Of a DNA stretch of 64,000 nt, positions 41,473 through 49,393 are shown piece by piece; positions within the stretch are counted from its first letter, which is position 1; each line of letters opens with the position of its first letter. The notes under the pieces are model-generated. The model was not told the origin of the DNA. It did not search any database and saw only the letters and a list, made by a program, of their open reading frames with translations. Both the position numbers and the translations under genes were made by a program. This DNA comes from Tersicoccus sp. Bi-70 (GTDB lineage: Bacteria > Actinomycetota > Actinomycetes > Actinomycetales > Micrococcaceae), in contig NZ_MIEU01000002.1 in the NCBI RefSeq assembly GCF_001968825.1, positions 496,001-560,000 of the forward strand, given 5' to 3'.

Positions 41473-42888
41473 GTGTCCGTCCCCACCATCGGCGAACCCC
41501 CGCATCCCGCCCCTCGTCCCGGGTTCAGCACCCGGCAACTGCACGCCGGCCAGGAAGCCGCCGACCTCCACGCCGCCCGCGCCACCCCGATCTACCTCAC
41601 CGCAGGCTTCGTGTTCGACGACTTCGACCACGCCCACGCCCGCTTCGCCGGCGAGGACGACGGCTTCACCTACACCCGGCACGGCAACCCCACCTGCTCC
41701 GCCGTCGAACGCCGCCTCGCCGCCCTCGAGAGCGGCACCGAGGCCATCCTCGTCGCCAGCGGTCAGGCCGCCGTCGCCAGCACCCTGCTCGGCATCCTCA
41801 CCGCCGGCGACCACCTCGTCTGCTCCTCCAGCATCTACGAGGGCACCCGCGGCCTCCTGGTCGAACAGCTCGCCCGCTTCGGTGTCGGCGTCACCTTCGT
41901 GGCCGAGCCCGCCGACCCCGCCTCCTGGGCCGCCGCCGTCACCCCGGCCACCCGGGCCTTCTTCGCCGAGAGCATTCCCAACCCCAAGAACGACGTCCTC
42001 GACATCGCCGCGGTCGCCGCCGTCGCCCACGCCCACGGCGCCCCCCTCATCGTCGACAACACCCTCGCCACCCCGTACCTGGTCCGGCCACTCGAGCATG
42101 GCGCCGATATTGTCGTGCACTCCGCCAGCAAATTCCTCGCCGGGCACGGCGCCGTCCTCGGCGGCTTCATCGTCGCCGGCGACGCCTTCGACTGGGGGAA
42201 CGGCGCCTTCCCGCACCTGAGCACGGTCCGCGGAGCCGACGGGCGCACCCAGGTCGAGCGGCACGGCCCCTACCGCGCCCTGATCGGCTACCTGCGCGAC
42301 CTCGTCATTCCCCGTTTCGGCTCCGTGCCCTCCCCGCTGCACGCCTTCCTGATCGAGCAGGGCCTCGAGACCCTCTCGCTGCGCGTGCAGCGCCAGTCCG
42401 AGAACGCCCTCGCCATCGCCCGCTGGCTCCGCGCCCGGCCCGAGGTCCTCCAGGTCGACTACGCCGGCCTGCCGGACAGCCCCCACCACGTCACTGCCCG
42501 GCGCTACCTCGAGCACGGCTACGGCTCCGTCTTCGCCTTCACCCTCGCCGGGGGAGAGGCGGCCGCCCGCCGGTTCCACGACGCCGTCGCGGTCTTCACC
42601 CGGATGACCCACCTCGGCGACGTCCGCTCCCTGATCCTGCACCCCGCGACCACCACCCACGTCCTGCGGACCGCCGACGAGCTCGCCGAGAGCGGCATCT
42701 GGCCTGGACTGCTGCGCGTCTCCATCGGCATCGAGCACCTCGACGACCTGATCGAGGACCTGGCGCGAGGCCTCGCGGCGGTGCGCGACGGCGCTGCGCT
42801 CGATGTGGCGGTCCGCGATGAGGCGGTGTGCCACGGCGCGGGGCAGAGCGGCGCACTCCGCCGTCCTGTGATCGCCGAGGCGAGCTGA
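41473..42888 (+). CDS. O-acetylhomoserine/O-succinylhomoserine sulfhydrylase-like PLP enzyme
   Basis: A 471-residue Cys/Met-metabolism PLP enzyme. Family motifs are GFSTRQLHAGQEA, ATPIYLTAGFVFDDFDHAHARF, YTRHGNPTCSAVERRLAALE, APLIVDNTLATPYLVRPLEHGADI and the PLP Lys in VVHSASKFLAGHG. The residue pattern fits MetY-type O-acetylhomoserine aminocarboxypropyltransferase (sulfide + O-acetylhomoserine to homocysteine). The GTG has AGGAGAG upstream. The flavin monooxygenase gene starts 2 nt after its stop, indicating a sulfur-acquisition operon. The last ~35 residues are unconserved. Confidence 0.92.
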   Translation: MSVPTIGEPPHPAPRPGFSTRQLHAGQEAADLHAARATPIYLTAGFVFDDFDHAHARFAGEDDGFTYTRHGNPTCSAVERRLAALESGTEAILVASGQAAVASTLLGILTAGDHLVCSSSIYEGTRGLLVEQLARFGVGVTFVAEPADPASWAAAVTPATRAFFAESIPNPKNDVLDIAAVAAVAHAHGAPLIVDNTLATPYLVRPLEHGADIVVHSASKFLAGHGAVLGGFIVAGDAFDWGNGAFPHLSTVRGADGRTQVERHGPYRALIGYLRDLVIPRFGSVPSPLHAFLIEQGLETLSLRVQRQSENALAIARWLRARPEVLQVDYAGLPDSPHHVTARRYLEHGYGSVFAFTLAGGEAAARRFHDAVAVFTRMTHLGDVRSLILHPATTTHVLRTADELAESGIWPGLLRVSIGIEHLDDLIEDLARGLAAVRDGAALDVAVRDEAVCHGAGQSGALRRPVIAEAS

Positions 42889-42890
42889 CC

Positions 42891-44222
42891 GTGGCGAAGC
42901 AGCAGCACCTCGGCTGGTTCCTCTCCCGCGGCTTCGGCCCTCAGGGCTGGGGTCGCCCCGACTGGGACTGGGGCTACGACTGGCGACGCCCCGACCTGTA
43001 CCAGCAGTCGGTCCGGCAGCTCGAGCAGGCCGGCCTGGACCTGCTCATCATCGAGGACGCCCTCTCTGCCGGAAATCCCGCGACCCTCGACCTGCGCGTC
43101 CGTACCGCCTACGGCGCCCCCAAACACGACCCGGTGGTCCTGACCCCCTACCTGCTCGACGCCACCCGACACCTCGGCATCGTGCCCACCGTCAACGTCG
43201 GCTCGTACTTGCCCTACGTCGCCGCCCGCCAGTTCGCGAGCCTGCACCACCTCAGCGACCACCGCGTCGGCATCAACGTCGTCACCGACGTCGGCAGCGC
43301 CACCCACCTCGGCCAGGAGCGCCTGAGCCACGACGCCGCGTACGACCGGGCCGACGACTGGGTGACCGGCATCCGCGAGCTGTGGCACAGCTGGAGCGAC
43401 GGGGCCCTCGTCGCCGACCCCGCGACCGGCCGCTACGCCGACGCCTCCCAGATCGACGCGGTCCGGCACCGGGGGAGTCATTTCTCCTTCGACGGCCCGC
43501 TGAACGCCGTGCCCTTCGACGGTGCGGACCCGCTGATCGTCTCGCCCGGCGGCTCTCCGCGCGGCCTCGACTTCGCCGGCCGGCACTCCGACGTCCAGCT
43601 GGCCCTGACCAGCCTCGACGTCGACTCGATCCGGGCCTACCGGGAGCGCGTGCGGACCGCGTCCGCCGCCCACGGACGCGAGGACGCCCTCCGGACCCTG
43701 TTCGTCATGAAGCCGCGGATCGTCGCCAGCGCCGAGGAGGCCGACCGGGTCGTCGCGGCCTCGGCCCACCCGGGGGAGGAGCAGCTGAAGGCCATCGCGC
43801 TCGGCTGGTCCTCCGACGCCGAGACGGACCTGACGGTGCTCGACCTGGACCGGCCCCTGGACGACGTCGTCTTCGGCGAGCACGTCTCCCGCGGCACCGT
43901 CGCGGGCCTGCGCGGCCGGTACGCCGAGGAGCCGGACGCCCCGCTGCGCCGGATCCTCGCCCAGCACGCCCGGTTGTGCCGGGTCACGGACGGCACCGGG
44001 CGCCGGGGGACGGAGTTCGTCGGCACCGCCGAGGAGGTCGCCGACCTGATCGAGGAACTCGGCGACGACGCCGGCAACGACGGGCTGATCCTCTCCGGCG
44101 ACCTGCACCCCGTCACCGTGCACCGCATGCTCGACGAGCTGGTGCCCGTGCTGCGCCGCCGGGGCATCCTGCGCCGCGAGTACGGGGACGGCGGGGTGGC
44201 GGGCAACCTGCGCGACTTCTGA
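42891..44222 (+). CDS. LLM-class flavin monooxygenase (NtaA/SnaA/DszA family)
   Basis: A 443-residue FMNH2-dependent monooxygenase of the bacterial luciferase fold. It shows GWFLSRGFGPQGWGRPDWDW, LYQQSVRQLEQAGLDLLIIEDAL, the NtaA-family RVGINVVTDVGSATHLGQER (its usual NxVTS has become NVVTD), and PLIVSPGGSPRGLDFAG. Relatives release sulfite or cleave C-S/C-N bonds in organosulfur compounds. Its coupling to a sulfhydrylase (2-nt gap) suggests use of an organosulfur source to feed homocysteine synthesis. The substrate is inferred only. It needs a flavin reductase, none of which is adjacent. Confidence 0.9.
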   Translation: MAKQQHLGWFLSRGFGPQGWGRPDWDWGYDWRRPDLYQQSVRQLEQAGLDLLIIEDALSAGNPATLDLRVRTAYGAPKHDPVVLTPYLLDATRHLGIVPTVNVGSYLPYVAARQFASLHHLSDHRVGINVVTDVGSATHLGQERLSHDAAYDRADDWVTGIRELWHSWSDGALVADPATGRYADASQIDAVRHRGSHFSFDGPLNAVPFDGADPLIVSPGGSPRGLDFAGRHSDVQLALTSLDVDSIRAYRERVRTASAAHGREDALRTLFVMKPRIVASAEEADRVVAASAHPGEEQLKAIALGWSSDAETDLTVLDLDRPLDDVVFGEHVSRGTVAGLRGRYAEEPDAPLRRILAQHARLCRVTDGTGRRGTEFVGTAEEVADLIEELGDDAGNDGLILSGDLHPVTVHRMLDELVPVLRRRGILRREYGDGGVAGNLRDF

Positions 44223-44252
44223 GGAACCGCCGAGGAGGAGCAGGAGCCGCCG

Positions 44253-45116
44253 TCAGCCGCCGATGCCCTCCAGCTCGATCAGATCCTCCTCGGACAGCTG
44301 GAGGTCGACGGCGGCGACGTTGGCCCGCAGGTGCTCGACGGAGGATGTCCCTGGGATCAGCAGCACGTTGGGCGAGCGCTGCAGCAGCCAGGCCAGCGCC
44401 ACGGACATCGCCGGCGCCCCGAGCCGCTCGGCCACGCCGTCGAGCGTGCCGGACTGTAGCGGCGAGAACCCACCGAGCGGGAAGAACGGCGTGTAGGCGA
44501 TGCCGTCTCCGGCTAGCTGGTCGATGAGGGCATCGTCGTCCCGGTGGGCGAGATTGTAGAAGTTCTGCACGCAGACCACCGGCGCGATGCCCCGCGCCTC
44601 CGCGACCTGTTCCGCGGTGACGTTGCTGACCCCGAGGTGGCGGATCAGTCCCTGCTGCTGCAGCTCCGCGAGCACCGTGAACGATTCGGCCAGGGAACCC
44701 TCGCTCGGCGCGCTCACGCCACCGACCCGCAGGTTCACCACGTCCATCGCCTCCAGGCCGAGGCGGTCGAGGTTCTCGTGCACGGCCTGTCGCAGCTCGT
44801 CGGGCGCCAGCGCGGACGGCCAGCCGCCCTTCGCGTCCCGCCGCGCGCCGACCTTGGTGACGAGGTGCAGGTCGGCGGGGTACGGGTGCAGCGCCTCCCG
44901 GATGATCTCGTTCGTCACGTGCGGCCCGTAGTAGTCACTCGTGTCGATGTGGCGGATGCCGAGCTCGACCACCGTGCGCAGCACGGCGACGGCGCTCTCG
45001 CGGTCCGCGGGCGGCCCGAACACGCCGGGCCCGGCCAGCTGCATCGCCCCGTACCCCATCCGGGACACGGTCAGGTCGCCGAGCGTGAACGCTCCGCCGG
45101 GAAGGGTGTCGGTCAT
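44253..45116 (-). CDS. aldo/keto reductase
   Basis: A 287-residue AKR. It has LGDLTVSRMGYGAMQLAGPG, the catalytic Asp-Tyr in HIDTSDYYGPHV, Lys in LVTKVGARR and a modified His position in VVNLRVGG, where the usual LxHxxD has lost its His. This group (with E. coli YajO/YdbC-like proteins) includes pyridoxal reductases; YdbC relatives also have the NLR motif. ATG 45116 is preceded by GGAG. It follows the broken MetE-like gene by 47 nt on the same strand. Confidence 0.9.
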   Translation of the reverse strand: MTDTLPGGAFTLGDLTVSRMGYGAMQLAGPGVFGPPADRESAVAVLRTVVELGIRHIDTSDYYGPHVTNEIIREALHPYPADLHLVTKVGARRDAKGGWPSALAPDELRQAVHENLDRLGLEAMDVVNLRVGGVSAPSEGSLAESFTVLAELQQQGLIRHLGVSNVTAEQVAEARGIAPVVCVQNFYNLAHRDDDALIDQLAGDGIAYTPFFPLGGFSPLQSGTLDGVAERLGAPAMSVALAWLLQRSPNVLLIPGTSSVEHLRANVAAVDLQLSEEDLIELEGIGG

Positions 45117-45163
45117 CGGTGCTCCAGTCGTCGTCGAATCCTCAGTCATCGGGTCGTCGGCTC

Positions 45164-46224
45164 TCACCAGGCGGCGGTGACGTCGCGGTGGGTGGCCAGC
45201 AGGGGACCGACGGCGTCCTCCGGTGCGCGGCCCATGCCGCACTCGGTGGCGACGCCGAACACGGGAACGCACCGGCGCGCGGCCTCGATCCGGCGGGTCG
45301 CCCCCTCGACCCCGTCCTCGCGGTGGACCAGCCCCAGGTACAGCTCGGTGTTCTCCGGCAGGTGCAGCTGCTGCAGGGGAGCGGTGTAAGCGGCGTCGTC
45401 GCGGTCGATCGGCACGGGCAGGTGGAGCCACGTGATCGGCCGGGGTGCCCGCGCCAGCAGCTCGGTCGCGAAGCGGGCCAGGTTGGCCGTGTCGGTGGGT
45501 TCGATGAAGTGCTTCTCCCCGGCGTCGCCGTAGCAGAGGTGGTAGCCGAGCTCGACGTCGGCCGGCACCAGGGACGCCTGCCGGACGGCCCGCTCGATCA
45601 CGCCGGCCACACGTCTCCGAACCACGAGCGGAAAGCGCCCCCGTACCGGTCCTCGTACCCGCCGCTCTCGATCAGCCCGAACTCGACCGCGGTGTCCCAC
45701 TGGATCGCGAGACTCTCGTGCGGGATGGCGGCAAGGATCTGCTCCAGCTCGGCGGTCAGCGCGGACTCGTAGACCGGCTCGAACGCCGCGCGATCCTCGG
45801 GGACGACGAAGGCGCCGACGACGGCGGCCGGCGTCGGCAGCGACACCTGGAAACGGGTGCCCGCGGGGATCACGTCCTCGTCCTGCAGGCGGTGGAAAAC
45901 CTCCCACGAGTCCAGCGCGGCCTCGGCGTAGCCGAGCGGCGGCAGTCGCAGGGTGGCGGGGTCGACGCCGGGGGCGATGCGCAACGGCCGGACGTCCAGG
46001 TGCTTGACGCGCACCGGCGCGTCACCGACCCGTTCGAGGCCCGCGGCGGATCCGAGCCGGTCCGGCTGGAACGCGATCCAGTGGAAGCGGTCGCCGACCT
46101 CGCCGTCGGGGATGCGGCGCAGGCGGTCCCCGAGGTGCTCGACGGCGGCCCGGAACGTCGACTCCGCGTCGGGCAGGGTGATGCTGCCGACCAGGTGGGC
46201 GCCGCGGGGCTGGGAATCGCTCAT
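45164..46224 (-). pseudogene. MetE-like (cobalamin-independent methionine synthase fold) protein with one frameshift
   Basis: The N-terminal 208 codons (MSDSQPRGAHLVGSITLPDA to GAFRSWFGDVWP) and the C-terminal part (GVIERAVRQASLVPADVELG, YHLCYGDAGEKHF, VFGVATECGMGR) lie in different frames. Restoring one G in CCGG(G)CGTG near 45601-45606 gives WFGDVWPGVIERAV and one continuous ~353-residue protein. The His-x-Cys (YHLCYGD) and late Cys (TECGMG) fit the zinc ligands of the MetE C-terminal barrel family, but the protein is a stand-alone homologue of unknown reaction. A single indel in otherwise intact sequence suggests either recent inactivation or a base-calling error. Confidence 0.88.
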
Positions 46225-46312
46225 GCGCCAGTCTCCTCACCGGCGCGCCGGGGGATCAAGGGGATGAGGGGAGAATGACGTCGAACGACGGTCCAGGACT
46301 CCGGAGGTCGGC

Positions 46313-46705
46313 ATGCTCGTCATCGGTCTGGTGCTCGCGGCGATCGCGGCGCTGCTCCACGTCTACATCTTCGTGCTCGAGTCGCTCGCCTGGACGGGGG
46401 AGCGCGCCCGGGCCACCTTCGGCATCACCTCGGCCGAGGAGGCGGCCACGACGCGGCAACTGGCCTTCAACCAGGGCTTCTACAACCTGTTCCTGGCCGT
46501 CGTGACCCTGCTCGGCGTCCTGGTCACCGCGGTCGCATCGACGCCCGTGGGCACCACGCTGGTGCTCACGGGCGTCGGGTCGATGACCGCGGCCGCGCTG
46601 GTGCTACTGCTCTCCTCGCCGCAGCATCGCGCGGCTGCCATCAAGCAGGGCACTGTGCCGCTGCTGGCCGTGATCGCCGTCGTGCTCGGTCTCGCGACCG
46701 GCTGA
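46313..46705 (+). CDS. DUF1304 membrane protein
   Basis: A 130-residue four-helix membrane protein matching DUF1304. It has IAALLHVYIFVLESLAW with the conserved His and Glu, then the conserved NQGFYNLFLA, and two further hydrophobic helices. Function unknown. No strong RBS; the ATG follows GGAGGTCGGC. Divergent from the broken MetE-like gene. Confidence 0.9.
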   Translation: MLVIGLVLAAIAALLHVYIFVLESLAWTGERARATFGITSAEEAATTRQLAFNQGFYNLFLAVVTLLGVLVTAVASTPVGTTLVLTGVGSMTAAALVLLLSSPQHRAAAIKQGTVPLLAVIAVVLGLATG

Positions 46706-46742
46706 CCGGCGGGACCCGCGGTCAGCTCAGGCGCCGTCGAGC

Positions 46743-47231
46743 TCAGACGGCGACGAGCAGGTCGTCCATCTGGCCGACGGCCCCGCGCAGGCCCTCGTCC
46801 ATGCCCATCTCGATCAGCTGGTCCATCTGCTGGCGGTCCGCGAACCGCGAGGTCAGGGTCATCCGGGTGCCGCCGTCGCGCTCGGTCAGCTCGACGTGGC
46901 TCTCGGAGGTCGGCAGGTCGTCGTTCGGCTGCCCGTTCTCGTCGGCGAAGCCGTCCGTGAAGGTGAGCGAGGTCGGCGCCGTCACGGAGGTGACCGCCCA
47001 ATAGCCGTGGAACCGCTGCCCGTCCGGCCCGGTCATGTAGTAGGTGACGGTGCCGCCCGAGCGGAGATCGTGCTGCTCGAACGTGGCCGGGTACTCCGGC
47101 GGCCCCCACCAGCGCTCGAGCTGACGCGGGTCCGCCCACAGCTGCCACACCCGCTCCACGGGGGCGTCGAAGTCGGCGATCAGGGTGAGGGTGAGGGTGT
47201 CGAGGTCCTTCTCGACGCTGGTGACGCTCAT
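46743..47231 (-). CDS. SRPBCC/AHSA1-domain protein
   Basis: A 162-residue START-like (AHSA1) protein: LIADFDAPVERVWQLWADPR at the start, then RQLERWWGPPEYPATF, and a C-terminal QMDQLIEMGMDEGL helix. Such proteins bind hydrophobic ligands in a deep cavity. Its ATG overlaps the stop of the ArsR gene by 4 nt (ATGA-type), the standard operon pair of an ArsR regulator with an AHSA1 partner. Confidence 0.92.
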   Translation of the reverse strand: MSVTSVEKDLDTLTLTLIADFDAPVERVWQLWADPRQLERWWGPPEYPATFEQHDLRSGGTVTYYMTGPDGQRFHGYWAVTSVTAPTSLTFTDGFADENGQPNDDLPTSESHVELTERDGGTRMTLTSRFADRQQMDQLIEMGMDEGLRGAVGQMDDLLVAV

Positions 47232-47629
47232 CGTTCCTGTCCTTCCGGTCGTGCGGTGCGGGATGAGGCGGTGCGGGGTGAGGTGGCGTCCGGGGACTCC
47301 GTGTCGGCGAGCAGGTCGGTCATGCGGTCGATCCGGTCCTGCCAGGTCGTGGCCAGGTCGTCGAGCGCCCGGTGCGCCCGGGCGACGGCGTCGGGATCGG
47401 ATCGCACGAGCTGCTCCCGTCCGTGGCGTTCCTTGACGACCAGGCCGGCCCGTTCGAGCACGGCCACGTGTTTCTGCACCGCGGCGAAACTCATCGGGTA
47501 CAGCTGCGCCAGCCGCGACACGGACAACTCGCCGCGGTGGGAGCGGCGGACGATGTCGCGGCGGGTGACATCGGCCAGAGCGTGGAACAGCCCGTCCACG
47601 TCGGCGTCGGTGCTCGTTGATACAACCAT
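47228..47629 (-). CDS. ArsR-family transcriptional regulator
   Basis: A 133-residue winged-helix repressor: DGLFHALADVTRRDIVRRSH, ELSVSRLAQLYPMSFAAVQK (recognition helix), HVAVLERAGLVVKERHGREQ. No metal-binding Cys pair is visible, so it belongs with the non-metal ArsR proteins that pair with AHSA1 proteins. It is first in the two-gene operon. A perfect inverted repeat covers its own start codon, so autorepression is likely. Confidence 0.92.
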   Translation of the reverse strand: MVVSTSTDADVDGLFHALADVTRRDIVRRSHRGELSVSRLAQLYPMSFAAVQKHVAVLERAGLVVKERHGREQLVRSDPDAVARAHRALDDLATTWQDRIDRMTDLLADTESPDATSPRTASSRTARPEGQER

Positions 47630-47638
47630 CAGGTTGTA
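47621..47638 (-). promoter_or_regulatory. palindromic ArsR operator over the start codon
   Basis: TACAACC-ATCA-GGTTGTA is a perfect 7-bp inverted repeat with a 4-nt spacer. It includes the ATG (47629-47627) and the first two further codons of arsR. The AT-rich composition in a GC-rich context and the location fit an autoregulatory operator. Few other promoter signals are visible in the 33-bp gap to the sedolisin gene. Confidence 0.7.
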
Positions 47639-47662
47639 GGTTAGGCGCGGGTGCGGCCGCGG

Positions 47663-49279
47663 TCAAGAGTCGGTCGGCGCCCCGGAACCGAGGGCGTCGG
47701 CGAGGGCCTGACCGTCGGGGGTGCCGAGCCCCGTGCAGGGGTCCCAGCCCGGGCCGGCGGAGAAGCTGCCGTTGTTCCCGCTCGTGATGTCGTGGAAGGT
47801 GGCCGCCACCGTCGCCGCGTACAGGCGCGGTTGCAGCAGCCCGAGCGGCGCGCCGCCGAGCTGGCGCAGCCGGGCGACGAGTGCCGCCCACAGCGGCGCG
47901 ACCGCGCTGGTCCCGCCGATCACCAGATCCTGACCGTCCACCCGCACCCGGTACCCGGTCTGCGGGTCGGCCACCGCGCTGACGTCCGGCACGCCGCGCC
48001 CGGTGGCCGGCTGCGTCCCGCTGATCGCGGACTGCTGCCACGACGGCACCGGGAAGGCGTCGCTGAAGCCGCCGCCGGTGGCCGAGTTGGTGCCCTCGTT
48101 CCACACCGTCTCGGTGGTGATGGCCCCGGTCTGCGGGTCCGCCTCGAGCCGGGTGCCCCCGCACGCCAGGGCGTGCGGGCTGGAGGCCGGGAAGTCGGCG
48201 TGGTCCCGGCCGTCGGTGGCCGCGTCGGCGCTGCCGTTGTCCCCGGCCGCCGCGGTGACGGTGACGCCGAGCGCGGTGGCGTCGGCCAGCGCGTCGTCGA
48301 ACGCGGTGCGGGCCTGGGCGGTCCAGTCGTCCTCGTTCTGTCCCCAGCTGATGCTGATGGCCGCCGGCGCGGGGTCGGCGTGGGCCGCGGTGGTGAGGGC
48401 GTCGAGGAACCCTGCGTCGGTGTTGCGCGCGAAGTGGACGAGGATCCGGGCGCCGGGGGCGAGCCCGCCGACCACCTCGATGTCCAGCAGCACCTCGCCG
48501 TCGGCACCGTTCGGCGTGCCCTCCGGCGCGTTGGTCGCGCCGTCGACGGAGACGGCCTGCACGGTCGGCGTGGGCAACCCGAGGCCACGGAAGTAGGTGT
48601 CGATGTCGGCCTGCTGGTACCCGCCGCCGAGTTCGAGGATGGCGACGTCCGTGCCCGTGCCGTCGGCGCCCGCGGGGAACCGGTAGATGCGGCCGAGGTC
48701 GACGGGCGTGTAGGCGGTCCCCGCGGCGGCGGCGGCCGCGACCGCCTGGAAGTGCGCCCTGGCCTGCGGCCGGTCGTCGAGCCCGAGCACCGCGGTGACG
48801 ACGCCGTCGAGCTCGGCCGGCACGGTCAGGCCGCCCGTGCGGTGCCGGTGCTGGATCTCGCCGCCGTCCGGGGCGGTGCTGCTGACCGCCTCGAGGGCGG
48901 TGCCGAAGACGGCGCTGAGCGCCCCGACGGTCCCGGCCACACGCAACCGGCGGGACGCCGCGTCGGTGCCGACGACGGTCAGGCCGGCCTCCGTCAGCAC
49001 CCGGGTGGCCAGGTCGACGTCCTCGGGGGCGGCGCCGTGCCGGGCGGCCAGCTCGTCGCGGGTGAGTACACGCCCGTCGGCCAGGTCACCGTCGGACAGG
49101 GGAGCGCGGCGGCGCAGCACGACCGTGACCTCGGCCCGCTCCTGCGGATCGACCGGCCGCCCGGCGGTGACACCGGGCGCCGCGGGCCGCTCGGAGCCCG
49201 GGAGCGGGACACCGCGCGGCGGGTCGGTGGGCGTGGCGGGCGTGCCGGGAGTGGTCCGGGAGTCGTCGGCATGGGACAT
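47663..49279 (-). CDS. sedolisin (S53) family serine-carboxyl peptidase
   Basis: A 538-residue acid protease. A pro-domain occupies ~45-180 (EVTVVLRRRAPLSDGDLADG, TVGALSAVFGTALEAV). The catalytic domain has Glu and Asp in GEVLLDIEVVGG, the oxyanion Asp in TAAAGDNGSADAA, and Ser in VIGGTSAVAPLWAAL, the S53 triad in kumamolisin order. The C-terminal calcium site is HDITSGNNGSFSAGPGWDPC. It shows no signal peptide: the N-terminus is a polar, Pro/Thr-rich stretch. Secreted acid proteases of this family normally have one, so export is unclear. Confidence 0.92.
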   Translation of the reverse strand: MSHADDSRTTPGTPATPTDPPRGVPLPGSERPAAPGVTAGRPVDPQERAEVTVVLRRRAPLSDGDLADGRVLTRDELAARHGAAPEDVDLATRVLTEAGLTVVGTDAASRRLRVAGTVGALSAVFGTALEAVSSTAPDGGEIQHRHRTGGLTVPAELDGVVTAVLGLDDRPQARAHFQAVAAAAAAGTAYTPVDLGRIYRFPAGADGTGTDVAILELGGGYQQADIDTYFRGLGLPTPTVQAVSVDGATNAPEGTPNGADGEVLLDIEVVGGLAPGARILVHFARNTDAGFLDALTTAAHADPAPAAISISWGQNEDDWTAQARTAFDDALADATALGVTVTAAAGDNGSADAATDGRDHADFPASSPHALACGGTRLEADPQTGAITTETVWNEGTNSATGGGFSDAFPVPSWQQSAISGTQPATGRGVPDVSAVADPQTGYRVRVDGQDLVIGGTSAVAPLWAALVARLRQLGGAPLGLLQPRLYAATVAATFHDITSGNNGSFSAGPGWDPCTGLGTPDGQALADALGSGAPTDS

Positions 49280-49393
49280 GGTCTGCTCCGATCATCGGGT
49301 CCTCCCATCGTCGTCGCCCCGGCGGGGGGTGGCAACGGTGGGGGACGTCCGACGAGGAGCAGTCCCGCGCCGGCTTCTCAGCGAGCCGGTAGG

